Of a DNA stretch of 64,000 nucleotides, positions 14,430 to 22,926 are shown in pieces. The notes below the pieces were generated by a model. The model ran no database searches, was not told where the DNA came from, and was given only the letters and a program-made list of their open reading frames with translations. The DNA is from an uncultured Lachnospiraceae bacterium (GTDB taxonomy: Bacteria; Bacillota; Clostridia; Lachnospirales; Lachnospiraceae): NCBI GenBank assembly GCA_947591155.1, contig CANQDA010000014.1, forward strand, positions 1-64,000, written 5' to 3'. Position 1 is the stretch's first letter. The number at the start of each line of letters is the position of its first letter. Both the position numbers and the translations under genes were made by a program.

Positions 14430-15740
14430 TCACTTTCTTGCGTCGTCCAGTATTGCCGACGTCGAGAAGTACGTGCTGAAGTTGCCCGGGTAGTTTTCGA
14501 GCACATAGCCCGTGATCGTACGGCGCGTCTGGCGCAGGTACTTCGGGTTCACCTCGAGATAATCGTTGTCCGACCACATGCCGACGAGGTAACAGTAGCC
14601 CTGATTTATCAGGAGCGCCGCCTTCTCCGTCGAGTAATCCACCTCGGAACCGGACGGGTACAGCAAGGTATCGCACTCCCCGACGAGCGCCCCGACCGTG
14701 TCCTGCCACTTGATGATATCCTCGCGCAGATCCTCGTAAGTCAGATTACCCATCTCCAGATAGCCGTAACCCTCTGTGGCGAATGTCCAGCCGTCCTCGC
14801 GGAGCTTGTCTGCGATCTCCTTCACTTTCTTCTGGTTCTCCTTATAATCGGCGCTGCTCTCCTCCTCGATCGCGTAGCCGAACGCGCCTTTCGCCCCGGA
14901 GAGCGCGATGATCCCGCGCGCGCCCTGAAATGAAAAGTCCGGGTGCTCCGCGATAAACTGCTCGAGCACAGGCACGACGTCGTACGCGCCGACCAGATCG
15001 TGCCCGCCCTCGTCCGTGTAGACCGCGCCCACGTTTCCGTCCTTGTCGAGCGCGAGCCGCGTCGCCACGCCGTCTCCATTTCGCACGGAATCGTAGGTCA
15101 GGTTCTCGATCGAGAGAATGAGCGGCTTCTTCCCTTCCGGGATCCTCGGCTTCCTCTCCTCGAGCGTCACCTCGCCATCCGCAGACTTCGTCTCCTCCGC
15201 GAGACTGTGAATGTCGATCAGAATGTATCCGCTCTCGTAGAGCGTGTTTAAAATATTGGTGAATTCTTCCAAGGTGATCATGTTCTGACGGTAGACCGGA
15301 GCGTACTCGTCTCCGTCAAACGCGCGGTCCGTGTCCGCCACGAGATTCGTGAAACACAAATGGCCGATCGCGCCGTCGTACTCGTACATACTGTCCATCT
15401 CACGCTGATAGTCCACGATCGCCTCAGCCGCACGCTCATCCTCGCGCAGATCATCCGAATCCTCGAGCAGCTTGATCGCTTCCTCGTAGTGGTAGGCTTT
15501 CGCGAGATCCTCCGCCTGCGCAAGCAGATCCTCCTGCGATTTTGCAAGCGCAGCCTCGTCCTCCTGCCGCTCCCGTTCCGCCTGCATTTTCGGCGTCTCC
15601 ACCGGCTCGTTGTTCTCGTACTTCCCGAGCGTCCCGATGCACTCCGCGATCTGGTAATTGCGCACGCTCCTCGAACAGCCGCAAAGCAAAAGCGCCGCGG
15701 CCACGACGAGCGTCAAAATGGCCTTCTTCTTCCCGGACAT
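14430..15740 (-). CDS. Degenerate polysaccharide-deacetylase-like lipoprotein
   Basis: A 436-residue exported protein starting at 15740 behind GGGGA. The lipobox ends in LLLCGC near residue 19. A charged helical region follows (residues 45-115, with a TPR-like YHYEEAIKLLED), then a domain whose fold order matches NodB-type deacetylases: an opening HLCFTNLV strand, FTNILNTLYESGYILIDIHSL, KKPLILSIENLTYDS, GARGIIALSG and a late DTLLYPSG. The usual TFDDG metal site appears as SIENLTYD and the HXXXH ligands are not obvious, so it is probably not an active metal-dependent deacetylase. It may bind glycan or have a changed chemistry. Confidence 0.65.
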   Translation of the reverse strand: MSGKKKAILTLVVAAALLLCGCSRSVRNYQIAECIGTLGKYENNEPVETPKMQAERERQEDEAALAKSQEDLLAQAEDLAKAYHYEEAIKLLEDSDDLREDERAAEAIVDYQREMDSMYEYDGAIGHLCFTNLVADTDRAFDGDEYAPVYRQNMITLEEFTNILNTLYESGYILIDIHSLAEETKSADGEVTLEERKPRIPEGKKPLILSIENLTYDSVRNGDGVATRLALDKDGNVGAVYTDEGGHDLVGAYDVVPVLEQFIAEHPDFSFQGARGIIALSGAKGAFGYAIEEESSADYKENQKKVKEIADKLREDGWTFATEGYGYLEMGNLTYEDLREDIIKWQDTVGALVGECDTLLYPSGSEVDYSTEKAALLINQGYCYLVGMWSDNDYLEVNPKYLRQTRRTITGYVLENYPGNFSTYFSTSAILDDARK

Positions 15741-15805
15741 AGTGTTCCCCTTTTTCGACAGACAAAACAATAATATGCCAAATATACTGGATATGTTTCT
15801 ATGAT

Positions 15806-15821
15806 ACACTATATATAGTGA
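15806..15821 (-). promoter_or_regulatory. Isolated NrdR-box-like palindrome
   Basis: ACACTATATATAGTGA fits the NrdR consensus better than either nrdD box and lies 66 bp upstream of the deacetylase-like gene. The position 32 bp away does not hold a good second box, so it may be an unrelated AT palindrome. Confidence 0.35.
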
Positions 15822-15925
15822 TTTTACCAGAGGAGAAAGAGATTTTTCACAAATAAATTAAGAAGTTTTACTTTCCCACAAAAATATACCTGCTTATTCA
15901 TACTATAAAACCTTGAAACACAGAA

Positions 15926-15979
15926 ATCGCCGCCCGCCCTGTTTGGGTTTTCGGGTACCGAACGGGTCGGGCGGCGGTT
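15926..15979 (-). terminator. Terminator of the gatCAB operon
   Basis: On the minus strand ACCGCCGCCCG pairs with CGGGCGGCGAT, a very GC-rich stem, followed by TTTCTGTGTTT. It begins 23 bp after the gatB stop. Confidence 0.7.
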
Positions 15980-16001
15980 TCGTCTGCCTTTATTTTCTTT
16001 T

Positions 16002-17435
16002 TTATGAAAGCAGCTCCTTCAGCAACTTGTTCACCGCTCCCGGATTCGCCTTACCCTTCATCGCCTTCATCGTCTGTCCGACGAGGAAGCCGAGCGCCTT
16101 GTCCTTGCCGCCCTTGTAGTCCGCGACGGACTGCGGGTTGGCCGCAATCACTTCCTCCACGACGCGCTTCAGCTCGCCCTCGTCGTTGACTGTCTTCAGA
16201 CCGTGCTCCTCGACATACTTCTCCGGGTCGGCGTTGTCGTAGAAGATCCGCTCGAAGACCTCCTTCGCGACAGTCTGGTTGATCGTTCCGGCCTCGACGA
16301 GCTCGATCAGCTTCGCGAGGTACGCCGGTGAGAAGCCGAGCTCATCCGGCTCCATGTTCTCCTCTTTTAAAAGGCGCAGCGTCTCGCCCATCAGCCAGTT
16401 CGACACCTTCTTCGGCTTGCCGCAGAGCGCGGTCGTCTCCTCGAATATGTCGGCCATACGCTTCGACTCGGTGAGGATCCCGGCGTCGTAGTCCGGGATG
16501 TCGAACTCCTTCCTATAGCGCGCCAGTTTCTCAGTGCGCAGCTCCGGCTGACGATCCTTCACGGCCTGCAGCCACTCGTCGCTGATCACCACCGGCACAA
16601 GATCCGGATCCGGGAAATAGCGGTAATCGTGCGCATCCTCCTTGGAGCGCATCGGATAGGAATACTCCTTGTTATCGTCCCAGCGGCGCGTCTCCTGGAT
16701 GACCGGCTTGCCCTCCTCGAGCAGCTCGATCTGCCGGGCACGCTCGCCGTCGATCGCACGGGCAATCGCCTTGAACGAGTTCAGATTCTTCATCTCGGTG
16801 CGCGTGCCGAATTTCTCCGACCCGACCTCGCGAACCGACAGGTTCACGTCCGCACGCATCGAACCCTCCTGCAGCTTGCAGTCCGAGGCTCCGAGGTACT
16901 GGACGATCAGACGCAGCTTGTCGAGATAAGCGATGACCTCGTCGGCGTTTCTCATATCCGGCTCGGAAACGATCTCGATCAGCGGCACGCCGCTGCGGTT
17001 GTAATCCACGAGCGAGCAGTCCTCCCACTCGTCGTGGACGAGCTTGCCCGCATCCTCCTCCATGTGGATTTCGTGAATGCCAATCACCTTCTTGCCGGCC
17101 GCGGTCTCAATCTCTATGCCGCCGTCGTGGCAGATCGGCAGATAGAGCTGCGAGATCTGGTAGTTCTGCGGGTTGTCCGGGTAGAAATAATTCTTGCGGT
17201 CAAATTTGCAGTACTGGTGGATCTGGCAGTTCGTCGCGAGGCCGACCGCCATCGCGTACTCCACCACCTGCCTGTTCAGCACGGGCAGCGAGCCCGGCAT
17301 CCCGGTACAGACCGGGCAGGTGTGGGTGTTCGGTGCGCCGCCGAACGCAGTGGAACAGCCACAGAAGATCTTCGTCTTCGTCGCGAGCTCCACATGGACC
17401 TCCAGTCCGATGACCGTCTCGTATTGTTTCGCCAT
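16002..17435 (-). CDS. gatB: Asp-tRNA(Asn)/Glu-tRNA(Gln) amidotransferase subunit B
   Basis: A 477-residue GatB. It phosphorylates the misacylated Asp or Glu on tRNA and receives ammonia from GatA to give Asn- or Gln-tRNA. The GLEVHVEL opening, the CxC...C zinc region (FCGCSTAFGG..TCPVC), the GSMRADVN and YRYFPDPDL blocks and the C-terminal YqeY-like helical domain are all present. The start at 17435 follows AGGAGGTG; an upstream in-frame ATG falls inside gatA. One base separates it from the gatA stop. It is the last gene of gatC-gatA-gatB. Confidence 0.97.
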   Translation of the reverse strand: MAKQYETVIGLEVHVELATKTKIFCGCSTAFGGAPNTHTCPVCTGMPGSLPVLNRQVVEYAMAVGLATNCQIHQYCKFDRKNYFYPDNPQNYQISQLYLPICHDGGIEIETAAGKKVIGIHEIHMEEDAGKLVHDEWEDCSLVDYNRSGVPLIEIVSEPDMRNADEVIAYLDKLRLIVQYLGASDCKLQEGSMRADVNLSVREVGSEKFGTRTEMKNLNSFKAIARAIDGERARQIELLEEGKPVIQETRRWDDNKEYSYPMRSKEDAHDYRYFPDPDLVPVVISDEWLQAVKDRQPELRTEKLARYRKEFDIPDYDAGILTESKRMADIFEETTALCGKPKKVSNWLMGETLRLLKEENMEPDELGFSPAYLAKLIELVEAGTINQTVAKEVFERIFYDNADPEKYVEEHGLKTVNDEGELKRVVEEVIAANPQSVADYKGGKDKALGFLVGQTMKAMKGKANPGAVNKLLKELLS

Positions 17436-17436
17436 C

Positions 17437-19011
17437 TCAGCCCACCTCCTTCGCCGCAGAAGCAACCATCAGCACATCATCCGGCACTGCTTCATGTATC
17501 TCATGAACATTACTCCGCACGCACGCTTTTGCACCGTTACTTTTCTCGCAGGTCACAAGCTCCGGCGCGGCCCAGCGTCCTCTCGCCTGCTCATACGCGT
17601 ACCCCGCGCGGATGATATTCTTCTCTTTAAAGCAGTCCCCGATCAGCTGCACGCCGATCGGAAGACCGGCATGATCCGTGCAGACCGGCACGGAGACGCC
17701 AGGCAGACCGGCCAGATTGACCGAAATCGTGTAGATATCGCCCAGATACATTTTCAGCGGATCGCTTAAGGACGAACCGAGCTTTGGCGCGGTCGTCGGA
17801 GAGGCCGGAGCCAGGATCACATCGTATTTCTCAAACGCGCGGTCGAAGGATTGCTTGATCAACGCCTTCGTGCGCAGTGCTTTCAGGTAGTAGGCGTCGT
17901 AATAGCCGGAGCTTAAGACAAAGGAACCGAGCATGATCCTGCGCTTCACTTCCTCACCGAAGCCCTCGGAACGGCTCTTCTTGTACATGTTGTGCAAGCC
18001 CTCGTAGTCCTTCGCGCGATAGCCGTACTTCACGCCGTCGAAACGCGCGAGGTTCGAGCTTGCCTCCGCCGACGCGATCACATAGTAGGCCGGGATCGCA
18101 TACTCCACGAGACTTAAGTCAAACTCCTCGACCACCGCGCCCTTTTCCCGCAATACGTCCGCCACTTTCATGACCGCAGCGCGCACCTCGTCGTCGAGTC
18201 CTTCGCCCAGATAGTCAGACGGAATCCCGACGCGCAGACCCTTCACATCGTCGACCAGCGCGGAAGTGAAGTCCGTCTCCCTCCGGTCGAGCGACGTGCT
18301 GTCTTTTTTGTCATACGAGGCGATCGTCTCCAGGACCGCGGCGCAGTCCGATACGTCCTTCGCGATCGGCCCGATCTGGTCGAGCGACGAGCCATAGGCG
18401 ACCAGCCCGTAGCGGGAAACCGTCCCGTAGGTCGGCTTCAGTCCAGTCACGCCGCAGAACGATGCCGGCTGGCGGATCGATCCGCCCGTGTCAGAGCCCA
18501 GCGCATAGGGCGCCTCGCACGCCGCCACCGCCGCACAGGAGCCGCCCGAGGAGCCGCCCGGCACATGCTCTGAGTTCCACGGATTCTTCGTCGGCCCGAA
18601 CGCCGAGGTCTCCGTCGTGCTGCCCATCGCGAATTCGTCCATGTTCGTCTTTCCGAGAATCACCGCCCCGGCCTTGCGCAGATTCAGGATCGCCTCCGCC
18701 GAGTACGTCGGCACGAAATTGTACAGGATCTTCGAGCTACACGTCGTCTTCAACCCTTCCGTGCAGATATTGTCCTTCACGGCCACCGGCACGCCCGCGA
18801 GCGCTCCGGTATATTGTCCGGACTCGATCCCCTTTTGCACCTCGTCCGCGCGTGCAAGCGCGCCCTCCGCGTCGACCGTCACGAAGCCATTGATCCCTCC
18901 GTCCGTCTGCGCAATGCGGTCGAGTGACGCCTGCACCACCTCGCGAACCGAGACTTCTTTTTCCTTTATTTTCCTGCCCAGCTCAAGGGCAGTCAGATCT
19001 GTCAGCTGCAT
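17437..19011 (-). CDS. gatA: Asp-tRNA(Asn)/Glu-tRNA(Gln) amidotransferase subunit A
   Basis: A 524-residue amidase that releases ammonia from glutamine for GatB. The amidase-signature Ser-cisSer-Lys triad is in place: Lys in VAVKDNIC, the serine loop in PGGSSGGSCAAVA and the GSDTGGSIRQPA nucleophile block. It is longer than the common 485-490 residues because of an extra C-terminal tail of about 30 residues (ARGRWAAPELVTCEK...), which has no known role. It lies between gatC and gatB on the same strand. Confidence 0.97.
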   Translation of the reverse strand: MQLTDLTALELGRKIKEKEVSVREVVQASLDRIAQTDGGINGFVTVDAEGALARADEVQKGIESGQYTGALAGVPVAVKDNICTEGLKTTCSSKILYNFVPTYSAEAILNLRKAGAVILGKTNMDEFAMGSTTETSAFGPTKNPWNSEHVPGGSSGGSCAAVAACEAPYALGSDTGGSIRQPASFCGVTGLKPTYGTVSRYGLVAYGSSLDQIGPIAKDVSDCAAVLETIASYDKKDSTSLDRRETDFTSALVDDVKGLRVGIPSDYLGEGLDDEVRAAVMKVADVLREKGAVVEEFDLSLVEYAIPAYYVIASAEASSNLARFDGVKYGYRAKDYEGLHNMYKKSRSEGFGEEVKRRIMLGSFVLSSGYYDAYYLKALRTKALIKQSFDRAFEKYDVILAPASPTTAPKLGSSLSDPLKMYLGDIYTISVNLAGLPGVSVPVCTDHAGLPIGVQLIGDCFKEKNIIRAGYAYEQARGRWAAPELVTCEKSNGAKACVRSNVHEIHEAVPDDVLMVASAAKEVG

Positions 19012-19102
19012 GTTCTCGTTTCCTTTCCTGTCGCCACTTACGACGGCATCAAAATCCGATACCGCCCGTAAACCGGCTCATTAATCTCTTTTTCGCCACG
19101 CG

Positions 19103-19396
19103 TCACTCCACTGTCTTCGGCACCTTGAACGCGCCATCCTTCTTTTCCGGAGCGTTTGCAAGAATCTTCTCCCGTTCGTTCCCATTCGTCACCACGTCCT
19201 CCCGGAACACATTGTTGACCGGGAACACGTGCGAGAGCGGCTCGACGCCCGACGTGTCCAATTCGTTTAGTTTGTCGACGTAATCCAGCATCCGGCCGAT
19301 GTCATGCTTCGCCTGTTCCTTCTCCTCATCGGAGAGCTCCAGCTTCGCCAGAATCCCGACGTACTCGATCGTCTCGTCACTGATGATATTCGCCAT
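19103..19396 (-). CDS. gatC: Asp-tRNA(Asn)/Glu-tRNA(Gln) amidotransferase subunit C
   Basis: A 97-residue GatC, the small clamp that holds GatA and GatB together. The [16 protein letters not shown] opening and the [22 protein letters not shown] core are typical of the family. The start at 19396 has AAGGA upstream; a longer in-frame version starting at 19432 lacks a ribosome site. It leads the operon with gatA 91 bp downstream. Confidence 0.93.
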   Translation of the reverse strand: MANIISDETIEYVGILAKLELSDEEKEQAKHDIGRMLDYVDKLNELDTSGVEPLSHVFPVNNVFREDVVTNGNEREKILANAPEKKDGAFKVPKTVE

Positions 19397-19572
19397 AGCT
19401 TTTCCTTCAGAGATCCCATCACGCGATTTCAAAACGAGCTCCGGGACCCCTTCTCCTTCCTTTCCCTATTCTCCATCACCAAACACGGTATTTCTTCATT
19501 CACAGTTTCCAATACACAAGCTTTCCATTGCGCCATCCGGCATATTCATGTAAGCCGCAGATTTACACACGG

Positions 19573-20877
19573 TCAGAAGCTCGGGACGAGATGCGCCCCG
19601 CCGTTATCATTCTGGTACGTCACCCTGATTTTTTCGTCTCCCATAAACGGAATGTGCCAGAAGACCGGATGGTCGCTGTCAGCCCCCGCGTTGATGGTCT
19701 TGCCGGTCCGGTCAATCTGAACGCTGATGGAACCGTAAGAGTACTCGTCGTCCGCATTGTCCAGAATCAGATTGTAAACGCCGACCGGAAAATCCTTTCC
19801 CGCGATCAGGCCCTCCGCTATCTCTACCTCTTCAAGTCCCGGCTGCGGCGCGCGCTCCTTGCAGACAGCACCCGGGGCCTTGAGCCCTCTGACCTCCACG
19901 CCCTCGGAGTCAAGGCCTGTCTCCACCACGAACAGCATCCCTTCGCTCAGGGCGATCTTATCGGAATACTGATAGTACGGACAGTCCTCGTCCCAGAAAT
20001 CCCGGTATGTCGCCTGCCGGTCGGGCGAGTAGAGCGTCAGAGCCCTGTAATCATACCTGTCCGCATCCGCATCCTGCCAGTACACTTCCACGCTCTCCCC
20101 TGAGCAGCAAAGCTGGTATTCCCCGGCCGGGATGTCGTAACCCACCTCGTAGACGCCCGGATCAAGGCGGATACCGTAGTACCTTTCGTCGTCCTCGTCC
20201 CACGAGATTGCCTCCGGCCCCTCGTCCGAGACGCTGCTTCCCCCGAAAATGCCGAAACCGCCTTTACTTCTCCTGTACTCGATCACCTTCTGCGCCACGA
20301 TCGGGAAGACGACAGCCACGAGAAGAAAGCTTATGAGGACGAGCCTTATGAACCTTCCTGAATTGCTCTTTTTTCGCACCGTTCCGGTCTGGCTGCGCTT
20401 CTTTAACTCTTTGCGGCGCGCTGCGGACGATTTCGCGGAAGCAGAACCCGCGGCTGTGCTTCCGGAGAGGCTTTGTGCCGTGCCCTGCGGCACCTGATAC
20501 GACGCGGAAGACGTCGACGTCCGCGCGGATGTCATATCCGCTCCCGCTTGGGATTTCGACGTCCGGGCCTGTGTAGAAGCTCCCGACGCCCCTGCCTGTG
20601 AGGACGCCTCCGTATATGCTCCCGTGGCTGTTCCTTTTCTCTGATAATGCTCCAGACCGGCTGTCGCGGGCTGCTTCTTCCGCTTCCACGGCCAGTTGTC
20701 CCCGCACCCGTTGTCCTTATTCAGATGATCCTCACAGTCCCCGCGGTGAAACAACGCCGCCGATTTCTCATTGTGAGTATTCAGATGATATTTTTTGTCG
20801 TTCTTTGTGTTGTCAAGCCCGCACTCCCTGCATCTTCCGTTTACGAGCCTGCCCCCGCACAGCGTACACCGTTCCAT
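19573..20877 (-). CDS. Zinc-ribbon membrane protein with two repeated extracellular modules
   Basis: A 434-residue protein of unknown function. It starts at 20877 behind GGAGGA with a four-Cys zinc ribbon (CTLCGG..CRECG). About 150 residues of low-complexity Ala/Ser/Thr/Gly-rich sequence follow, then a single membrane helix near residues 200-225 (LVLISFLLVAVVFPIV). The outer part holds two related modules, each opening with a pattern like (V/G)xDIPAGEYQL or KDFPVGVYNLIL and each predicted to be beta-rich. The zinc ribbon would be cytoplasmic and the modules outside. It sits between gatC and aspS on the same strand without obvious functional linkage. Confidence 0.65.
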   Translation of the reverse strand: MERCTLCGGRLVNGRCRECGLDNTKNDKKYHLNTHNEKSAALFHRGDCEDHLNKDNGCGDNWPWKRKKQPATAGLEHYQRKGTATGAYTEASSQAGASGASTQARTSKSQAGADMTSARTSTSSASYQVPQGTAQSLSGSTAAGSASAKSSAARRKELKKRSQTGTVRKKSNSGRFIRLVLISFLLVAVVFPIVAQKVIEYRRSKGGFGIFGGSSVSDEGPEAISWDEDDERYYGIRLDPGVYEVGYDIPAGEYQLCCSGESVEVYWQDADADRYDYRALTLYSPDRQATYRDFWDEDCPYYQYSDKIALSEGMLFVVETGLDSEGVEVRGLKAPGAVCKERAPQPGLEEVEIAEGLIAGKDFPVGVYNLILDNADDEYSYGSISVQIDRTGKTINAGADSDHPVFWHIPFMGDEKIRVTYQNDNGGAHLVPSF

Positions 20878-21014
20878 ATGATCCTCCTCCGACGCAACGC
20901 CGCCGCCCATTCTGCGGCCGGCAGCATGCAGCTTCTCCCGCGCGGAATTCTTCACCCGAATCCACTCTTCTCAAATACGCCGGAAACATATGCACGCCAT
21001 TCGGTGCATGTCTG

Positions 21015-22346
21015 TTACGGCTCCAGTCTCGACAGGTCGCGCGGGAACAATGTGGTTTCCCTTACATTATCCTCCCCAACCAGCTTCATTGTCAAGCGTT
21101 CCAGACCAATTCCCAGTCCTCCGTGCTTCGGCATCCCGTATTTGAACGTGTCAAGGTACTGATCCATGCCCTCCTCCGACATGCCGCGCGTCGCAATCTT
21201 GTCGCGAAGCATCTGATAATCGTGGATACGCTGGCCGCCCGTCGTGATCTCCAGTCCGTCGTAGAGCAGGTCGAAACTTAGGGTGAACGTCGGGTCCTCC
21301 GGATCATCCATCGCATAGAACGGGCGCTTTTTCGACGGATAGTGTGTCACGAACACGAAATCCGCTCCATACTCTTCCTTAAAATATTTGCCGATCAGCG
21401 ACTCCTCCTCCGGCTCCAGGTCGTACGGGTTGCGGATCGGGCGGTCGTACTTCTCGGAGACGAGCTGTTTCGCGCGGTCGAAGCGCACCATCGGAATCTG
21501 CTCCACGTTCGGGAGCGTGACGTTCAGGATGCGCAGCTCGTCGGCGTATTTCTCCTCCAGCAGCTTCATCGTGTACTGCAGAAAACCGGTCTCCATCTCC
21601 ATGATATCGACGAAGCTGTCGATGTAACCCATCTCGAAGTCCAGACTCGTGTACTCATTCAGGTGGCGCTTTGTGTTGTGCTTTTCAGCGCGGAAGACCG
21701 GAGCCGTCTCAAAGACACGGTCGAACACGCCGACCATCATCTGCTTGTAGAACTGCGGGCTCTGCGCCAACACCGCCGGGCGGTGGAAATAGTCCAGCTT
21801 GAAGATGTTGGAGCCGCCCTCCGCGCCCTTCGCGCCGATCTTCGGCGTGTGGATCTCCGTGAACTGCTGACTGTACAGGAAATCACGGAACCCGCGCACG
21901 ATACCCTCCTGCAGGCGGAACTTCGCGCGCTCGCGCACGTTGCGCAGCTCGATGCTGCGGTTGTTCAGCTTCGCCTCGAGCGAGGTCTTCAGCTTCCACT
22001 TGCCGATCGGCAGCGGCAGCGTATCGTAAGGCGTCGTGAGGATCTCGCCCTCCGTCACACGCAGCTCGACGCCGTGCGGCGCCCGCTCATCCGCGGCAAG
22101 TGTGCCGACAAGCTCCACGGTCTGCGCCTCGCGGATCTTCTCCGCAGCAAGGCTCGATGTGCCCTCCTCGAACACGCACTGCAAAAGCCCACCTCGCTTG
22201 CGCAGCACAACGAACACCACGTCGCCCATGTCGCGCACCGTGTGCACGGCGCCGTTTACCTTGACTGTGCTGCCGATGCGCTCCGGCTTCAGAAGCTCGT
22301 CGAGCTCCAGGGCTTCCTTTTTTGATACTCCAGATAAAAATTCCAT
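21015..22346 (-). CDS. aspS: Archaeal-type (likely non-discriminating) aspartyl-tRNA synthetase
   Basis: A 443-residue class IIb synthetase. An N-terminal OB-fold anticodon domain (residues 15-105) precedes the catalytic core. Motif 2 is FRAEKHNTKRHLNEYTSLD and motif 3 is GGLGIGLERLTM. The RPFYAM signature points to AspRS rather than AsnRS. The length and lack of the bacterial GAD insertion make it the archaeal-type enzyme, which often charges both tRNA-Asp and tRNA-Asn. Asp-tRNA(Asn) is then amidated by GatCAB, encoded nearby. It is preceded by a T-box with a probable Asn specifier, which supports a role in Asn-tRNA supply. The ATG at 22346 follows GAGGAGA. Confidence 0.87.
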   Translation of the reverse strand: MEFLSGVSKKEALELDELLKPERIGSTVKVNGAVHTVRDMGDVVFVVLRKRGGLLQCVFEEGTSSLAAEKIREAQTVELVGTLAADERAPHGVELRVTEGEILTTPYDTLPLPIGKWKLKTSLEAKLNNRSIELRNVRERAKFRLQEGIVRGFRDFLYSQQFTEIHTPKIGAKGAEGGSNIFKLDYFHRPAVLAQSPQFYKQMMVGVFDRVFETAPVFRAEKHNTKRHLNEYTSLDFEMGYIDSFVDIMEMETGFLQYTMKLLEEKYADELRILNVTLPNVEQIPMVRFDRAKQLVSEKYDRPIRNPYDLEPEEESLIGKYFKEEYGADFVFVTHYPSKKRPFYAMDDPEDPTFTLSFDLLYDGLEITTGGQRIHDYQMLRDKIATRGMSEEGMDQYLDTFKYGMPKHGGLGIGLERLTMKLVGEDNVRETTLFPRDLSRLEP

Positions 22347-22452
22347 AATGTTCTCCTCTCCGTTCCGGGACGTTCCTGTGCAAGCGCAAACTGTGCCCTT
22401 TCAACCTCTTCGTCGAACGCATTCGCGTTCGCCTGGCTCGCTTTACACGCAC

Positions 22453-22796
22453 AAAAAGAGTCCCGGAACATCCTATTGATATTCCGGGACGGATATGATT
22501 TCATATTAATATATCCGCGGTACCACCCGCTTTGCAGACGCCCTTGTCTGCCACTCTTGTGCACTTAACGCGTGCGACGTACTGCCCTACTGAGCATTGC
22601 ATACACCCATGCATCGACCCGGAAATTTTCCCGCGGCCCATCTGCAATCTTAGCATTGATGCTTTTCACCGTTCGAACAGTCGGCTCCGGAGTGTTCCCT
22701 ATTGTCCCTTTCCCTCAATCGGCGCTCTCAGTCGGTGACGCCGAATTCCTGTCGAGCTCCCGGGACAGAGTCTCCTTCATCGCTTTTCTGTGATGA
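22453..22796 (-). ncRNA. T-box riboswitch, probable tRNA-Asn (AAC) specificity, upstream of aspS
   Basis: The conserved T-box sequence GGGTGGTACCGCGG is at 22515-22528. It is followed by a terminator hairpin (GTCCCGGAA/TTCCGGGAC, 22460-22490) and a T tract. The 5' part forms Stem I: GGAG pairs with CTCC and TGTCCC with GGGACA, leaving an internal loop on the 3' side that reads ATAGGGAACA. AAC followed by a purine (22694-22696) is in the specifier position. A GAC triplet nearby is base-paired and so is a weaker candidate. Uncharged tRNA-Asn would favour read-through into aspS. Confidence 0.85.
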
Positions 22797-22800
22797 AGCA

Positions 22801-22829
22801 ATCCTATCACAAAACTTTTTTGATGGCAA
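22801..22829 (-). promoter_or_regulatory. Promoter of the T-box-aspS transcript
   Basis: TTGCCA and TAGGAT are separated by 17 bp on the minus strand, placing the start close to the 5' end of Stem I. Confidence 0.55.
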
Positions 22830-22861
22830 GGGGTTTTGAAATTTTTTTGCGAAAGAAACGG

Positions 22862-22890
22862 TTGCAAATCATCCCATTGTTTGCTATAAC
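22862..22890 (+). promoter_or_regulatory. Promoter of asnA
   Basis: TTGCAA and TATAAC have a 17-bp spacer. The start would fall near 22897, giving a leader of about 30 nt with a GGAGG ribosome site. There is therefore no room for a T-box on this side. Confidence 0.65.
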
Positions 22891-22926
22891 GAAAAGGAAT
22901 TATTTCTGTCACGGAGGAAACTCAAG

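Noticed and set aside
22862..22926. T-box in front of asnA
   Set aside because: The predicted asnA leader is only about 30 nt, and the conserved T-box sequence lies on the opposite strand for aspS.
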